Source of the DNA: Halopseudomonas xinjiangensis
GTDB lineage: Bacteria; Pseudomonadota; Gammaproteobacteria; Pseudomonadales; Pseudomonadaceae
Assembly (NCBI GenBank): GCA_011050525.1
Contig: DRFO01000013.1
Coordinates: forward strand, 1-64,000
Length of the DNA stretch: 64,000 nucleotides
Reading direction: 5' to 3'
The position numbers were made by a program, and so were the translations under genes. Shown here in pieces: positions 27,226 through 37,017 of this stretch. The notes under the pieces were generated by a model, which was not told where the DNA came from, did no database searches, and saw nothing but the letters and a program-made list of their open reading frames with translations. Positions within the stretch are counted from its first letter, which is position 1; every line of letters starts with the position of its first letter.

Positions 27226-29319
27226 ATGTCGGACGTGGTCACCCTGGAACGACGCGGCGCCATCGCAGTCGTCAGAGTCAACAATCCGCCGGTCAACGCC
27301 CTGGGTATTGCCGTGCGTGAAGGCCTGGTAAACAGCTTCAAGGCCGCCGAAGCCGATCCTGACGTCAAAGCCATCGTGTTGGTCTGTGAAGGCTCCACTT
27401 TCATGGCCGGCGCCGACATCAAGGAATTCGGCAAGCCGCCGAAATCACCGAGCCTGCCGGATGTGGTTAGCGATATCGAAGCCGGCAGCAAGCCGAGCGT
27501 GGCCGTCCTCCATGGAACCGCCCTGGGCGGTGGCCTGGAAGTAGCCGTCAGTTGCCATTACCGTATCGCCCTGAAAAGCGCCAAGGTTGGCCTGCCCGAA
27601 GTGAAACTGGGCCTGCTGCCCGGCGCTGGCGGCACGCAGCGGCTGCCGCGTCTGGTTGGCGTAGCCAAGGCGCTGGACATGATCGTCAGCGGCAACCCGA
27701 TTGGTGCGGTAGAAGCCTGCGAGCTGGGCATCATCGATGAGCTGATCGAGGGCGACCTGACTGCCGCTGGCATCGCCTATGCCGAGAAGCTGATCGCCGA
27801 AGGCAAGGGCGCGCGCCGAACCGGCGAGCGCACCGACAAGCTAGACGGCGTGGATAACGCCGCAGCTGTAGCAGCCAAGCGCGCGGAACTCGAAAAGAAG
27901 TCACCGGGCCTGTTTTCGCCTCAGCGTTGCGTCTCCGCCGTAGAAGCATCGTTCACATTGCCGCTGGAAGAAGGCCTCAAGCGCGAGCGTGAGCTGTTCG
28001 GCGAGTGTCTGGTATCGCCCCAGCGCGGAGCACTGGTCCACGCCTTTTTCTCCGAGCGCCAGGCGTCGAAGATTGACGATCTGCCCAGGGACACCCCGGT
28101 GCGTGACGTCACGTCCGCAGCGGTTATCGGTGGCGGCACCATGGGCGTGGGTATCGCCATGTGCTTCGCCAACGCCGGCATTCCCGTGAAGATACTGGAA
28201 ATCAGCGAAGACGCCAGAACCAAGGCGATGCAACGCTGCCGGGACACCTACATGATGAGCGTCAAGCGCGGCAGCCTGACCGAAGAGGCCATGAACCAGC
28301 GTTTGCAGCTGATCGAAGGCGTGATCAATTACGCCGATCTGTCCGACGTGGATCTGGTCATCGAAGCGGTATTCGAGGAGATGGGCGTCAAGCAAAAGGT
28401 CTTCGAAGCATTGGATGCCAACTGCAAGCCCGGCGCGATCCTGGCCAGCAACACCTCGTCGCTCGACCTGAACCAGATTGCCGAGTTTACCAAGCGTCCG
28501 CAGGATGTGGTCGGCCTGCATTTCTTCAGCCCGGCCAACGTCATGCGTCTACTGGAAGTGGTGCGCGGCGAGAAAACCGCCAACGACGTGCTGGCCACCG
28601 CCATGGCCGTCGGCAAGAAGCTCAAGAAGGTATCGGTACCGGTCGGCGTATGTGACGGCTTCGTCGGCAACCGCATGGTGTTCCAGTACGGCCGTGAATC
28701 CGAATTCCTGCTGGAAGAAGGCGCTACGCCGGCCCAGGTCGACGGCGCACTGCGCAAGTTCGGCATGGCCATGGGGCCCTTCGCCATGCGTGACCTGTCC
28801 GGCCTGGATATTGGCCTGAGCATTCGCACCCGTCAGCGTCAAACGCTGCCCGCAGAATTCAAGCTCCCGACCATTCTGGACAAGATGGCTGAAGCAGGTA
28901 TGCTCGGTCAGAAGACCGGCAAGGGCTTCTACGTCTATGAATCCGGCTCGCGTACCCCGCAGGAGAACCCGGAACTGCCCGCCATTCTCGAAGCCGCTTC
29001 AAAAGAGCAGGGTGTCGAGCGCCAGCAGCTTACCGACGAGTATATTCTCGAGCGCACCTTGTATGCGCTGATCAACGAGGGCGCCAAGATCCTCGAGGAA
29101 GGCATTGCGCAGCGCGCCAGTGACATTGATGTGATCTATCTCAACGGCTACGGATTCCCTGCTCATCAGGGCGGTCCGATGTTCTATGCTGACGCCGTTG
29201 GGCTGGATCGTGTGTATGCCCGGATCTGCGAATTCCATGACAAACTGGGCGCCTGGTGGAAGCCAGCGCCACTGCTGGAAAAGCTGGCCAAGGAAGGTCG
29301 CAAGTTCGCCGATCTTTGA
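27226..29319 (+). CDS. Fused enoyl-CoA hydratase / 3-hydroxyacyl-CoA dehydrogenase
   Basis: The 697-residue protein joins an N-terminal crotonase domain (about 1-190; oxyanion regions EGSTFMAGADIKEFG and VAVLHGTALGGGLEVAVSC, and catalytic Glu region LPEVKLGLLPGAGGTQRLPR) to a Rossmann domain (AAVIGGGTMGVGIAMCF, about residue 300). Two C-terminal dehydrogenase domains follow, including VGLHFFSPANVMRLLEVVRG. The layout is that of PimF and the peroxisomal multifunctional enzyme rather than the fadBA complex subunit. It performs hydration and oxidation of enoyl-CoA. It is first in an operon with two acyl-CoA dehydrogenases. Confidence 0.94.
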   Translation: MSDVVTLERRGAIAVVRVNNPPVNALGIAVREGLVNSFKAAEADPDVKAIVLVCEGSTFMAGADIKEFGKPPKSPSLPDVVSDIEAGSKPSVAVLHGTALGGGLEVAVSCHYRIALKSAKVGLPEVKLGLLPGAGGTQRLPRLVGVAKALDMIVSGNPIGAVEACELGIIDELIEGDLTAAGIAYAEKLIAEGKGARRTGERTDKLDGVDNAAAVAAKRAELEKKSPGLFSPQRCVSAVEASFTLPLEEGLKRERELFGECLVSPQRGALVHAFFSERQASKIDDLPRDTPVRDVTSAAVIGGGTMGVGIAMCFANAGIPVKILEISEDARTKAMQRCRDTYMMSVKRGSLTEEAMNQRLQLIEGVINYADLSDVDLVIEAVFEEMGVKQKVFEALDANCKPGAILASNTSSLDLNQIAEFTKRPQDVVGLHFFSPANVMRLLEVVRGEKTANDVLATAMAVGKKLKKVSVPVGVCDGFVGNRMVFQYGRESEFLLEEGATPAQVDGALRKFGMAMGPFAMRDLSGLDIGLSIRTRQRQTLPAEFKLPTILDKMAEAGMLGQKTGKGFYVYESGSRTPQENPELPAILEAASKEQGVERQQLTDEYILERTLYALINEGAKILEEGIAQRASDIDVIYLNGYGFPAHQGGPMFYADAVGLDRVYARICEFHDKLGAWWKPAPLLEKLAKEGRKFADL

Positions 29320-29378
29320 TGACCCAGGACCCGCTGGCAATCCGGCGGGTCCCGTACCGACTATAACGAGGACCACAC

Positions 29379-30575
29379 ATGGATATCCATTTCACACCTG
29401 AACAGCTCGCGTTTCGCGATGAAGTGCGTGAATTCCTGAAACAGGAACTGCCAGCAGACATCGCCGCCAAGGTAAAACTCGGCAAGCACATGGCCAAGGA
29501 AGATCACGAGCGCTGGCAGAAAATTCTGTCCGCCAAGGGCTGGTATGCGCCTGGCTGGCCGGTAGAGCATGGCGGCACCGATTGGGGCCCGGTCGAGAAA
29601 CATATTTTCGACGAAGAGTCCGCTGCCTACGGCGCGCCCCGCCTGGTACCTTTTGGTGTCAACATGGTCGCCCCGGTGATCATCAAGTTCGGTAGCGAAG
29701 AGCAGAAGCGTCACTACCTGCCACGCATCCTCTCCGGTGAAGACTGGTGGTGCCAGGGTTATTCCGAGCCGGGTGCCGGTTCTGACCTGGCCTCGCTGAA
29801 GACCCGCGCCGTGCGCGATGGCGATCATTACATCGTCAACGGCCAAAAGACCTGGACTACCCTGGGCCAGCACGCCAACTGGATTTTCTGTCTGGTGCGT
29901 ACCGATCCGGAAGCACAGCAGCAGCGCGGCATTTCGTTCCTGCTGATCGACATGGCTACCCCAGGCATCACCGTGCGTCCGATCTACACCCTGGACGGCG
30001 ATCATGAAGTCAACGAAGTGTTCTTCGATGACGTCAAGGTTCCGGTCGAAAATCTGGTAGGTGAAGAAAACAAAGGCTGGACCTGCGCCAAGTACCTGCT
30101 CACCCACGAGCGTACCGGCCTGGCCGGCATCGGCGCCTCCAAGGCTGCCATGCGTCACCTCAAGCGCGTCGCCACCAAGCAGCAGAAGAACGGCAAGCCG
30201 TTGATCGAAGACACCCTGTTCCGCACTCAGATCGCTGAGGTCGAAATGGAACTGATGGCTGCCGAGATGAGCACCTTGCGCATTGTTGCCGCAGCCTCTG
30301 AAGGCGGTGTGCCCGGCGCCGAAAGCTCGATCCTGAAGGTTCAGGGCACCGAGATTCGTCAGGCCATCACCAACCTGCTGCGCAAGGCCCTCGGCCCGTA
30401 TGCCCTGCCCTTCCTGCCGGAAGAACTGGACTACGAGTACGACGGCGATGTGTTGCTGGAAGACTACAGCCCGGCGCTGGCTTCCTCGTATTTCAATATG
30501 CGCAAACTGTCGATCTTCGGCGGATCCAACGAGATCCAGAAGAACATCGTCTCGAAAATGATTCTCGAACTCTAA
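29379..30575 (+). CDS. Acyl-CoA dehydrogenase, PimC-like large subunit
   Basis: The 398-residue flavoprotein has the N-terminal helical domain, the FAD/substrate motif CQGYSEPGAGSDLASLKTRA, the NGQKTWTT stretch and the C-terminal FGGSNEIQKNIVSKMILEL. Adjacent placement with a second, smaller acyl-CoA dehydrogenase resembles PimC/PimD and other heteromeric enzymes that act on dicarboxylyl- or bulky acyl-CoAs. Electrons should pass to the EtfBA encoded 1.3 kb downstream. GAGGA precedes the ATG. Confidence 0.92.
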   Translation: MDIHFTPEQLAFRDEVREFLKQELPADIAAKVKLGKHMAKEDHERWQKILSAKGWYAPGWPVEHGGTDWGPVEKHIFDEESAAYGAPRLVPFGVNMVAPVIIKFGSEEQKRHYLPRILSGEDWWCQGYSEPGAGSDLASLKTRAVRDGDHYIVNGQKTWTTLGQHANWIFCLVRTDPEAQQQRGISFLLIDMATPGITVRPIYTLDGDHEVNEVFFDDVKVPVENLVGEENKGWTCAKYLLTHERTGLAGIGASKAAMRHLKRVATKQQKNGKPLIEDTLFRTQIAEVEMELMAAEMSTLRIVAAASEGGVPGAESSILKVQGTEIRQAITNLLRKALGPYALPFLPEELDYEYDGDVLLEDYSPALASSYFNMRKLSIFGGSNEIQKNIVSKMILEL

Positions 30576-30585
30576 GGAGCTGCCC

Positions 30586-31716
30586 GTGGACTTCAAATTG
30601 ACCGAAGAGCAGCAAATGCTCCAGGAAACTGCGGAGCGTCTGGTACGCGACGCTTACACCTTCACCAAGCGCGAGCACGCCAGCAAGAGCGAAGCCGGCT
30701 TCAGCACCGAGTTCTGGAAACAGCTCGGTGAGCTGGGCCTGACCGCCATTCCCTTCCCGGAAGAGCTCGGCGGCTTCGGCGGCAGCGGCATTGAAAACAT
30801 GCTGATCATGCAGGAACTGGGCAAGGGTATCTGCCTGGAGCCCTTCATGGAGTCGGTCATTCTGGCTGGTGGCCTGATCACCCAGTTGGGTTCCGAGGCC
30901 CAGAAGGAAGAACTGCTTGCCGGCATCGCGTCGGGTGAACTGCAGGCAGCTGTCGCACTGGACGAACTGCACAGCCATTACGACCTCAGCCACGTGACCA
31001 CCACCGCCACCCAGCAGGGCAGCGACTGGGTTCTCAACGGCCGCAAGGGCGTCGTGATCGGCGGTCATACCGCTGGCAAGATACTGGTGTCGGCGCGCAA
31101 TGCCGGCGATACCTGCGATCAGCAGGGCATCAGCCTGTTCATCGTCGATCCAAACAGTGCAGGCGTGACCCGCCGCACCTACGCAACCGTCGACGGTCGC
31201 AAGGGTTGCGAGCTGTTCCTGGACAATGCGAAAGGCGAACTGCTGGGTACCGCTGGCGGCGCCTATGACGCGATCAGCTACCAGGCTGGCCGGGCCATCG
31301 CCGCCCTGTGCGCCGAGGCTGTTGGTGCCATGCGCGTATTGTGCGACATCACTCTGGATTACCTGAAAACCCGCAAGCAGTTCGGCGTGGTAATCGGCAA
31401 GTTCCAGGTGCTCCAGCACCGCATGGTCGACATGGTCAGCGCGCTTGAGCGGGCCACGTCGATGGCTATTCTTGCCGCGTGTCTGGCCGATGACGAAGAT
31501 AGCGCCGAGCGCAGTGCCAAGCTGTCCGCCGCCAAGTTCATGGTTAACCGTGCTGCGCGTTATGTCGCCGAAGAAAGCATTCAGTTGCATGGCGGTATCG
31601 CTATGACCTGGGAGTATTCCGGTGCGCACTACGCCAAGCGCCTGGTCATGATTTCCCACCAGTTGGGCGATGATGATCATCATCTGGAAGCTTATGCTGC
31701 TCAACTGAGCGCCTGA
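30586..31716 (+). CDS. Acyl-CoA dehydrogenase, PimD-like small subunit
   Basis: The 376-residue protein begins with GTG, preceded by a strong AAGGAG 10 bases after the previous stop. The N-terminal domain (MDFKLTEEQQMLQETAERLV) and the C-terminal motif ESIQLHGGIAMTWEYSGAHYAKRL are acyl-CoA dehydrogenase features, but the middle FAD-binding motif is degenerate (LDELHSHYDLSHVTTTA in place of the usual TEPxxGSD). The subunit may therefore depend on its partner for full cofactor binding. Likely heteromeric partner of the preceding gene. Confidence 0.88.
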   Translation: MDFKLTEEQQMLQETAERLVRDAYTFTKREHASKSEAGFSTEFWKQLGELGLTAIPFPEELGGFGGSGIENMLIMQELGKGICLEPFMESVILAGGLITQLGSEAQKEELLAGIASGELQAAVALDELHSHYDLSHVTTTATQQGSDWVLNGRKGVVIGGHTAGKILVSARNAGDTCDQQGISLFIVDPNSAGVTRRTYATVDGRKGCELFLDNAKGELLGTAGGAYDAISYQAGRAIAALCAEAVGAMRVLCDITLDYLKTRKQFGVVIGKFQVLQHRMVDMVSALERATSMAILAACLADDEDSAERSAKLSAAKFMVNRAARYVAEESIQLHGGIAMTWEYSGAHYAKRLVMISHQLGDDDHHLEAYAAQLSA

Positions 31717-31722
31717 GCGAAA

Positions 31723-31765
31723 AACAGCCCGGAATAATGGCAGAAATGCCGTTATTGCGGCTGTT
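31723..31765 (+). terminator. Long stem-loop between the dehydrogenase genes and etfBA
   Basis: AACAGCC (31723-31729) pairs with GGCTGTT (31759-31765), and inside it AATAATGGCA pairs with TGCCGTTATT over a GAAA loop. Only a short T run follows, so termination would be partial and could set the ratio of the operon to etfBA. Confidence 0.6.
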
Positions 31766-31793
31766 TCGTCAGGTTCATGGCAATTTGCACTAT

Positions 31794-31812
31794 CGGGCAC
31801 GTCATGTGCCCG
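31794..31812. promoter_or_regulatory. Hairpin in the etfB leader
   Basis: CGGGCAC-GTCAT-GTGCCCG is a perfect 7-bp inverted repeat 70 bases upstream of etfB. It could be an operator or RNA hairpin. Nothing further is visible. Confidence 0.4.
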
Positions 31813-31882
31813 TTATGCTATGCACCCTTTTAACGTCATGCGCCCACCGGGCGTCTCATAGACTTGTGGAGGACTTACGTCC

Positions 31883-32632
31883 ATGAAAATCCTCGTCGCC
31901 GTTAAGCGCGTGGTCGATTACAACGTCAAGGTTCGTGTCAAAGCGGATAACTCCGGTGTCGACCTCGCCAACGTCAAGATGTCGATGAACCCCTTCTGCG
32001 AAATCGCTGTGGAAGAGGCTGTGCGCCTGAAAGAGAAAGGCGTCGCGACTGAAATCATTGCTGTGTCCGTCGGTCCGACGGCTGCACAGGAGCAGCTGCG
32101 TACCGCTCTGGCTCTGGGTGCCGACCGCGCCATTCTGGTCGAGTCCACCGAAGATTTGAGCTCGCTGTCAATCGCCAAGCTGCTCAAGGCAGTGGTTGAT
32201 AAAGAGCAGCCGCAGCTGGTCATTCTCGGCAAGCAGGCTATCGATTCGGACAACAACCAGACCGGCCAGATGCTGGCTGCGCTCTCCGGCTACGGCCAGG
32301 GCACCTTTGCCTCTGCCGTTGTGGTTGAAGGTGATCGCGTCAAGGTAACCCGTGAAATCGACGGCGGCGCCCAGACAGTTGATCTGAAACTGCCAGCCAT
32401 CGTAACCACTGACCTGCGCCTGAACGAGCCGCGTTACGCCTCGCTGCCGAACATCATGAAGGCCAAGAAGAAGCCGATGGAAACACTCAAGCCTGAAGAG
32501 CTGGGTGTGAGCACCGCTTCCACGCTGAAGACCGTCAAGGTTGAAGCGCCCGCAGCCCGCAGCGCCGGCATCATGGTCAAGTCGGTTGACGAGCTGGTCG
32601 ACAAACTCAAGAACGAAGCCAAGGTGATCTAA
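31883..32632 (+). CDS. etfB: Electron transfer flavoprotein beta subunit
   Basis: The 249-residue subunit ([20 protein letters not shown]; conserved [18 protein letters not shown] and [22 protein letters not shown]) binds AMP and forms the dimer with EtfA that accepts electrons from acyl-CoA dehydrogenases. GGAGG precedes the ATG. EtfA starts immediately after the stop. Its place just downstream of two acyl-CoA dehydrogenase genes fits its role. Confidence 0.96.
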   Translation: MKILVAVKRVVDYNVKVRVKADNSGVDLANVKMSMNPFCEIAVEEAVRLKEKGVATEIIAVSVGPTAAQEQLRTALALGADRAILVESTEDLSSLSIAKLLKAVVDKEQPQLVILGKQAIDSDNNQTGQMLAALSGYGQGTFASAVVVEGDRVKVTREIDGGAQTVDLKLPAIVTTDLRLNEPRYASLPNIMKAKKKPMETLKPEELGVSTASTLKTVKVEAPAARSAGIMVKSVDELVDKLKNEAKVI

Positions 32633-33562
32633 ATGACAATTTTGGTTATTGCTGAACACAACAACGCCGAGCTCAATGCTGCCACACTGAACACTGTGGC
32701 AGCAGCCACCGCTATCGGTGGTGACATCGAGCTGCTGGTTGCTGGCGAAGGCTGCTCTGCAGTCGCTGAAGCGGCGGCCAAGGTCGCTGGCGTGACCAAG
32801 GTCCTGCTGGCTGACAATGCGGCCTATGCACACCAGTTGCCGGAGAACATCTCCCTGCTGATCGCCGAGATCGGCAAGGGTCACAGCCACATCCTGGCCA
32901 GCGCCAGCACTAACGGCAAGAACTACCTGCCACGTGTAGCGGCCTTGCTGGATGTCGACCAGATCTCCGAGATCATCGCGGTCGAAAGCGCCGATACCTT
33001 CAAGCGTCCGATCTATGCCGGTAACGCCATTGCCACCGTGCAGTCCAGCGCGTCGGTCAAGGTCATCACCGTGCGCTCTACCGGTTTTGATGCGGTCTCT
33101 GCCGAAGGCGGCAGCGCCAGCGTCGAGAACGTAAGCAGCGCCCAGGATGCCGGTACGTCCAGCTTCGTCAGCGAAGAGCTGGCCAAGTCTGATCGGCCTG
33201 AGCTGGCCGGTGCCAAGATCGTCGTTTCCGGCGGACGCGGCATGCAGAACGGTGAAAACTTCGAGATGCTCTACAAACTGGCCGACAAGATTGGTGCGGC
33301 AGTTGGCGCGTCACGGGCTGCGGTTGATGCAGGCTTTGTGCCCAACGACATGCAGGTCGGTCAGACCGGCAAGATCGTTGCGCCGAACCTGTATATCGCC
33401 GTCGGTATCTCCGGCGCGATTCAGCATCTGGCGGGCATGAAGGATTCCAAGGTGATCGTTGCGATCAACAAGGATGAAGACGCGCCGATCTTCCAGGTTG
33501 CCGATTACGGCCTGACTGCGGATCTGTTCGAAGCCGTCCCCGAGCTCGAAAGCAAGATCTGA
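32633..33562 (+). CDS. etfA: Electron transfer flavoprotein alpha subunit
   Basis: The 309-residue subunit holds FAD. The C-terminal FAD domain shows [42 protein letters not shown] and [20 protein letters not shown]. It is translationally coupled to etfB (TAAATG) and followed by a strong terminator. The complex delivers electrons to ETF-ubiquinone oxidoreductase, which is not in this window. Confidence 0.97.
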   Translation: MTILVIAEHNNAELNAATLNTVAAATAIGGDIELLVAGEGCSAVAEAAAKVAGVTKVLLADNAAYAHQLPENISLLIAEIGKGHSHILASASTNGKNYLPRVAALLDVDQISEIIAVESADTFKRPIYAGNAIATVQSSASVKVITVRSTGFDAVSAEGGSASVENVSSAQDAGTSSFVSEELAKSDRPELAGAKIVVSGGRGMQNGENFEMLYKLADKIGAAVGASRAAVDAGFVPNDMQVGQTGKIVAPNLYIAVGISGAIQHLAGMKDSKVIVAINKDEDAPIFQVADYGLTADLFEAVPELESKI

Positions 33563-33587
33563 TCGAGCCGGTAGCTGTAAACAAAAA

Positions 33588-33615
33588 CCCCCGGACCGCA
33601 AGGCCGGGGGTTTTT
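33588..33615. terminator. Bidirectional rho-independent terminator after etfA
   Basis: CCCCCGG (33588-33594) pairs with CCGGGGG (33604-33610). It is flanked by five A on the left and five T on the right, so it can stop etfA transcription on the plus strand and the convergent cyclase gene on the minus strand. Confidence 0.9.
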
Positions 33616-33631
33616 GCTGTCCAGCAAAAGC

Positions 33632-34651
33632 TCAGACCAGTGCCACCGGCGAGACGGGTGAACCTACCGCACCGGGAAGCCTGAGCGGCGGCGCGGTAAG
33701 CATGAATCGGCTGCGCCCCGACTCTCGTAAATGCCGAGCCAGGGCCGTCAGGTACCAGAGCTCGCCCAGATGGATGCCCAGTTTAAACAGACAATGCTCA
33801 TGCAAAGGCAGAGCTGCGCAGCACTCTCCGCCGGCCCTGGCAGGATAGGCTTCAACGGCATAGTTGTCGGCTATCAGCACGCTCAGGCCAGACTCGGTGA
33901 TCCACTGCAGCAGCGCCGGATCGCGGCCGTCCAGCACAGCGCAGCTGTTCTCCAAGGTGTGGGCGTCCGGCTCACGGTTCATTTCCAGAATCACGTCAGC
34001 GAAACCCGTATACAGGCAAACCATATCGCCCGGCTCGACCACGACGCCATCAGCTTCACATATCTGCATCAGGCGGGCATGCCCCACCAGCACCCGCTCA
34101 CGCCCACAATGTTTTTCCAGATCAATCATCACCGCGCGGCCGCTGACGGCGGTTTCAGCCATTTTCTCGATACCCAGGCGCTCGGCCCGGACGCCTTCGA
34201 GCACATCGTCATGGCCTTGCGGACCCTGGACGTCGACACCGGCGCGCCAACCGTTGTAATACAACGCTTCTGCCTCGCCATCCCCGTCAGCGTCGAACAG
34301 TCCGCCTACGTGGGACAAGGCATCCCACTGCGTTGAATACTGGGTATACAACAAGACGGCGTCATCGCTGACAACGTCGGTAAACGCCGGATTCACCTGA
34401 TTGAGCGCAAAGTTGTAATTGATCTTACCCGCGCGGCCAGATGTGAAGCGTCGGGGCGGGTGACGAAAGCGGTTCAGCGCATTTCCGCCCGGAAAATCGA
34501 GCGGCAGACTCAGGCAGAAGCTGAGGCCGTCGCGCACCTCGGCGACGCCCTGCAAGACCTTCTTCGGCGTCAGCAGATTCAGCCGCCCGAGCTCATCGTC
34601 TGCACCAAACTCGCCCCAATTGGACCCTTCGGGCCGTTTCTTCCAACGCAT
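33632..34651 (-). CDS. Cyclase family protein (kynurenine formamidase-like fold)
   Basis: The 339-residue protein matches the cyclase family (PF04199 type) by its overall length and segments such as WDALSHVGGLFDADG, VMIDLEKHCGRERVLV and VSDDAVLLYTQ. The canonical metal motif HxGTHxDxPxH is altered here: the region reads QWDALSHVGG, which is the version seen in the larger members of the family. Members hydrolyse amides or lactones. Substrate is unknown. The gene stands alone, convergent with etfBA. Confidence 0.85.
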   Translation of the reverse strand: MRWKKRPEGSNWGEFGADDELGRLNLLTPKKVLQGVAEVRDGLSFCLSLPLDFPGGNALNRFRHPPRRFTSGRAGKINYNFALNQVNPAFTDVVSDDAVLLYTQYSTQWDALSHVGGLFDADGDGEAEALYYNGWRAGVDVQGPQGHDDVLEGVRAERLGIEKMAETAVSGRAVMIDLEKHCGRERVLVGHARLMQICEADGVVVEPGDMVCLYTGFADVILEMNREPDAHTLENSCAVLDGRDPALLQWITESGLSVLIADNYAVEAYPARAGGECCAALPLHEHCLFKLGIHLGELWYLTALARHLRESGRSRFMLTAPPLRLPGAVGSPVSPVALV

Positions 34652-35043
34652 GGTCTTGTCCTTTTCAAATGGCTAAGACGAAAGATGCCACGGGTGCGAA
34701 GGCGGGTCATGCCTGCTTGGTGACTATCATTGACGGTGTTGCTCGGCCATAGATCGAATTCACGGCAGCCGCGGTCTATTTCGGGGCGAAGTGGCTGGGC
34801 AGGGTCGCTTGCTGATATATTCCCGCGGGCAGCGTCATCGGCGTTCCGGCTGGCAACGCTCCGTCTTCGATCGGCGAGCCGCCGGAATTTATTCCAGCCG
34901 GAGGTGTCTGTTTGTGCAGCCGCACGGCGCCAGGGTCCCTGCGACAGGAATCCCTGCGACAACAGTAGTCCCTGCTTTGGCAGGCCTGAATTCAATAATG
35001 GCGATCGAATCGTCGATGATGATGATGTGGAGAAGGCGTTTCT
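34652..35043. other. Intergenic region between cyclase and uppP
   Basis: These 392 bases between divergent genes hold no convincing gene on either strand. The unit TCCCTGCGACA occurs twice 17 bases apart (about 34937 and 34954), and a GGAGAAGG ribosome binding site for uppP lies at the right end. Promoters for both flanking genes should be here but are not clear by eye. Confidence 0.5.
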
Positions 35044-35841
35044 ATGGATTGGCTGCAGGTCGTAATTCTAGCTGTTGTTCAAGGTCTTACCGAATTCCTT
35101 CCCATATCCAGCTCTGCGCACCTGATTCTGGTGCCCATTCTCACCGAATGGCCGGATCAGGGCTTGGCATTTGATGTGGCACTGCACCTGGGCAGCTTGG
35201 CCGCGGTGCTGATGTACTTTCGCAAAGACTTGATCAATATGGCGCAAAGCTGGACCAGCTCGCTGGTCACCCGCCAGCTTGACGCCGACGCCAAACTCGC
35301 CTGGGCCGTACTGCTGGCCACCATTCCGGTAGGACTGGCGGGCCTGCTGTTCAAGGATACAATCGAGACGGTGCTGCGCTCGCCGATTTCCATTGCCTGG
35401 GGCCTGATCGTATTCGGCGTGGTACTGGGCTGGGCTGACTGGCGTCACCGTGGCGCCCGTAGCGAGCATCAAATGAACTGGAAGGACGTCGCCCTGGTGG
35501 GCATCGCGCAGGCGATAGCGCTCTTCCCTGGGGTTTCACGCTCGGGTATCACCATGACCGCCGGCCTGATGATCGGCCTGAGCCGTGAGGCCTCGTCACG
35601 CTTTTCGTTTCTTTTGTCCATCCCTGTTACCGTCTTGGCCTGTGCTCTGGAAGCGCGGGAACTGATGTATTCGGAAGAGACCATTGAATGGGGCTTCATG
35701 ATCGCTGGCATCGTGCTGTCAGGTATCAGTGCCTATCTGTGCATCCACTATTTTCTGGCCTTTATCAAGAACATCGGCATGCAGCCGTTTGTAGCCTACC
35801 GTCTGGTACTCGGCGTGCTTCTGCTCTGGATTTTCGCCTGA
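35044..35841 (+). CDS. uppP: Undecaprenyl-diphosphatase UppP/BacA
   Basis: The 265-residue integral membrane enzyme dephosphorylates undecaprenyl diphosphate to recycle the cell-wall lipid carrier. The signature motifs EFLPISSSAHLILV (residues about 17-30) and GVSRSGITMTAGLMIGLSREASSRFSFLLS (about 165-195) are present, with about eight hydrophobic segments. It appears to be a single-gene unit. Confidence 0.97.
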   Translation: MDWLQVVILAVVQGLTEFLPISSSAHLILVPILTEWPDQGLAFDVALHLGSLAAVLMYFRKDLINMAQSWTSSLVTRQLDADAKLAWAVLLATIPVGLAGLLFKDTIETVLRSPISIAWGLIVFGVVLGWADWRHRGARSEHQMNWKDVALVGIAQAIALFPGVSRSGITMTAGLMIGLSREASSRFSFLLSIPVTVLACALEARELMYSEETIEWGFMIAGIVLSGISAYLCIHYFLAFIKNIGMQPFVAYRLVLGVLLLWIFA

Positions 35842-35898
35842 CCCGAGCGGTATCCGGCCCTGGCGGTATGCCAGAACCGGAACGATCCGCATGCCCGA

Positions 35899-37017
35899 TT
35901 AGTCGGGGGCCTCAAGATCTTCCACCAGTACCTTGAGAAAACGCGACGCTTCGCCCCCGGTAGCGGCGCGGTGATCGAAGGTCAGGGAGATCGGCAGGAT
36001 CGGGTGTACCGTGGGCTGTCCCTGCCAGGCGACCACCCCGTCACGAATGACCCCCGCACCGATGATGGCGACCTGGGGCGGAACGACCACCGGACTGGCA
36101 TACCGACCAAAAAGGGTGCCGAAGTTCGACAGGGTGATAGTTGCGCCCATGAGCTCCCCGGGCGGAATCGACCGATTGGCAACGTCCCTCCGCAGTCGGG
36201 CCAGACCTTCTCGCAGATCATCAGGGTCACGCTCTGCCACATTCCGCAGCACCGGGACGAACAGCCCATCTGGCGTATCGACCGCCACACCCAGATCAAC
36301 GTGGGAATGAGGCTGAACACTCAAGCGCTTACCATCGAATCCGACATTCAAGGCGGGCTCGGCAACGCAGGCTCGGGCAATGGCCCGCGCCAGCCTCACC
36401 ATGGGATCCCGCGCGCCGCCGGCCCAGCGATGCAAATCAGCATCCTCGACAATCATTACCGCAGCCACTTCAGCATGGGCCCGCGCCATGTTCTTGGCCA
36501 TGGTGCGTCTTACGCTGCGCAACGGTGTGCCGTTATCGGTTCCATCACCGGCTGCCGCCTCCCGCACGTCACGCTCGGTTATCAGATTCTCCGGACCGGT
36601 GCCCTTTAACCGAGCCAGCTCTACGCCGAGTTGGTTTGCCAGCACGCGAACCGCGGGAGCCGCACGGACTGGCTGGAAATCCCGGGTCGAGGGCGAGGCG
36701 CCTATGTGGAAATCCTCGGCAGCCAGACCGCCGTTGCCACTCGCTGAACCCAGATTACCCACCACCGTTCCGTGATCTTCCGATTCCCCTTCAAAGCCAA
36801 CCAGCGGCTCACCGACGTGCAGCATGTCGCCAGGCCGGCCAAAGCAGCGGGTAATTAAACCGGCCATGGGCGACGGGACCTCAACAATAGCCTTGGCCGT
36901 TTCCACCGAGACCATCAGCTGGTCCACCTCAACCTGATCACCTTCCCGGACAAACCATTCGACAATTTCTGCCTCCTGAAGCCCTTCACCAAGGTCGGGC
37001 AGCTTGAACTGTTTCAT
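35899..37017 (-). CDS. 2-oxoacid dehydrogenase E2 component, lipoamide acyltransferase
   Basis: The 372-residue E2 has one lipoyl domain (residues 1-80; lysine in VETAKAIVEVPSP), a peripheral subunit-binding domain (about 120-155, VRVLANQLGVELARLKGTG) and the catalytic acyltransferase domain. The usual catalytic motif DHRxxDG reads DHRAATGG, so the aspartate is replaced by Thr. Similar TGG versions occur in some uncharacterised Pseudomonas E2 proteins. It is the last gene of an E1-alpha/E1-beta/E2 operon lacking its own E3. Confidence 0.9.
   Translation of the reverse strand: MKQFKLPDLGEGLQEAEIVEWFVREGDQVEVDQLMVSVETAKAIVEVPSPMAGLITRCFGRPGDMLHVGEPLVGFEGESEDHGTVVGNLGSASGNGGLAAEDFHIGASPSTRDFQPVRAAPAVRVLANQLGVELARLKGTGPENLITERDVREAAAGDGTDNGTPLRSVRRTMAKNMARAHAEVAAVMIVEDADLHRWAGGARDPMVRLARAIARACVAEPALNVGFDGKRLSVQPHSHVDLGVAVDTPDGLFVPVLRNVAERDPDDLREGLARLRRDVANRSIPPGELMGATITLSNFGTLFGRYASPVVVPPQVAIIGAGVIRDGVVAWQGQPTVHPILPISLTFDHRAATGGEASRFLKVLVEDLEAPD

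Noticed and set aside
34730-35174. Open frames of 111-127 codons upstream of uppP
   Set aside because: They overlap the uppP start in other frames, have Arg/Ser-rich random composition and no ribosome binding site.
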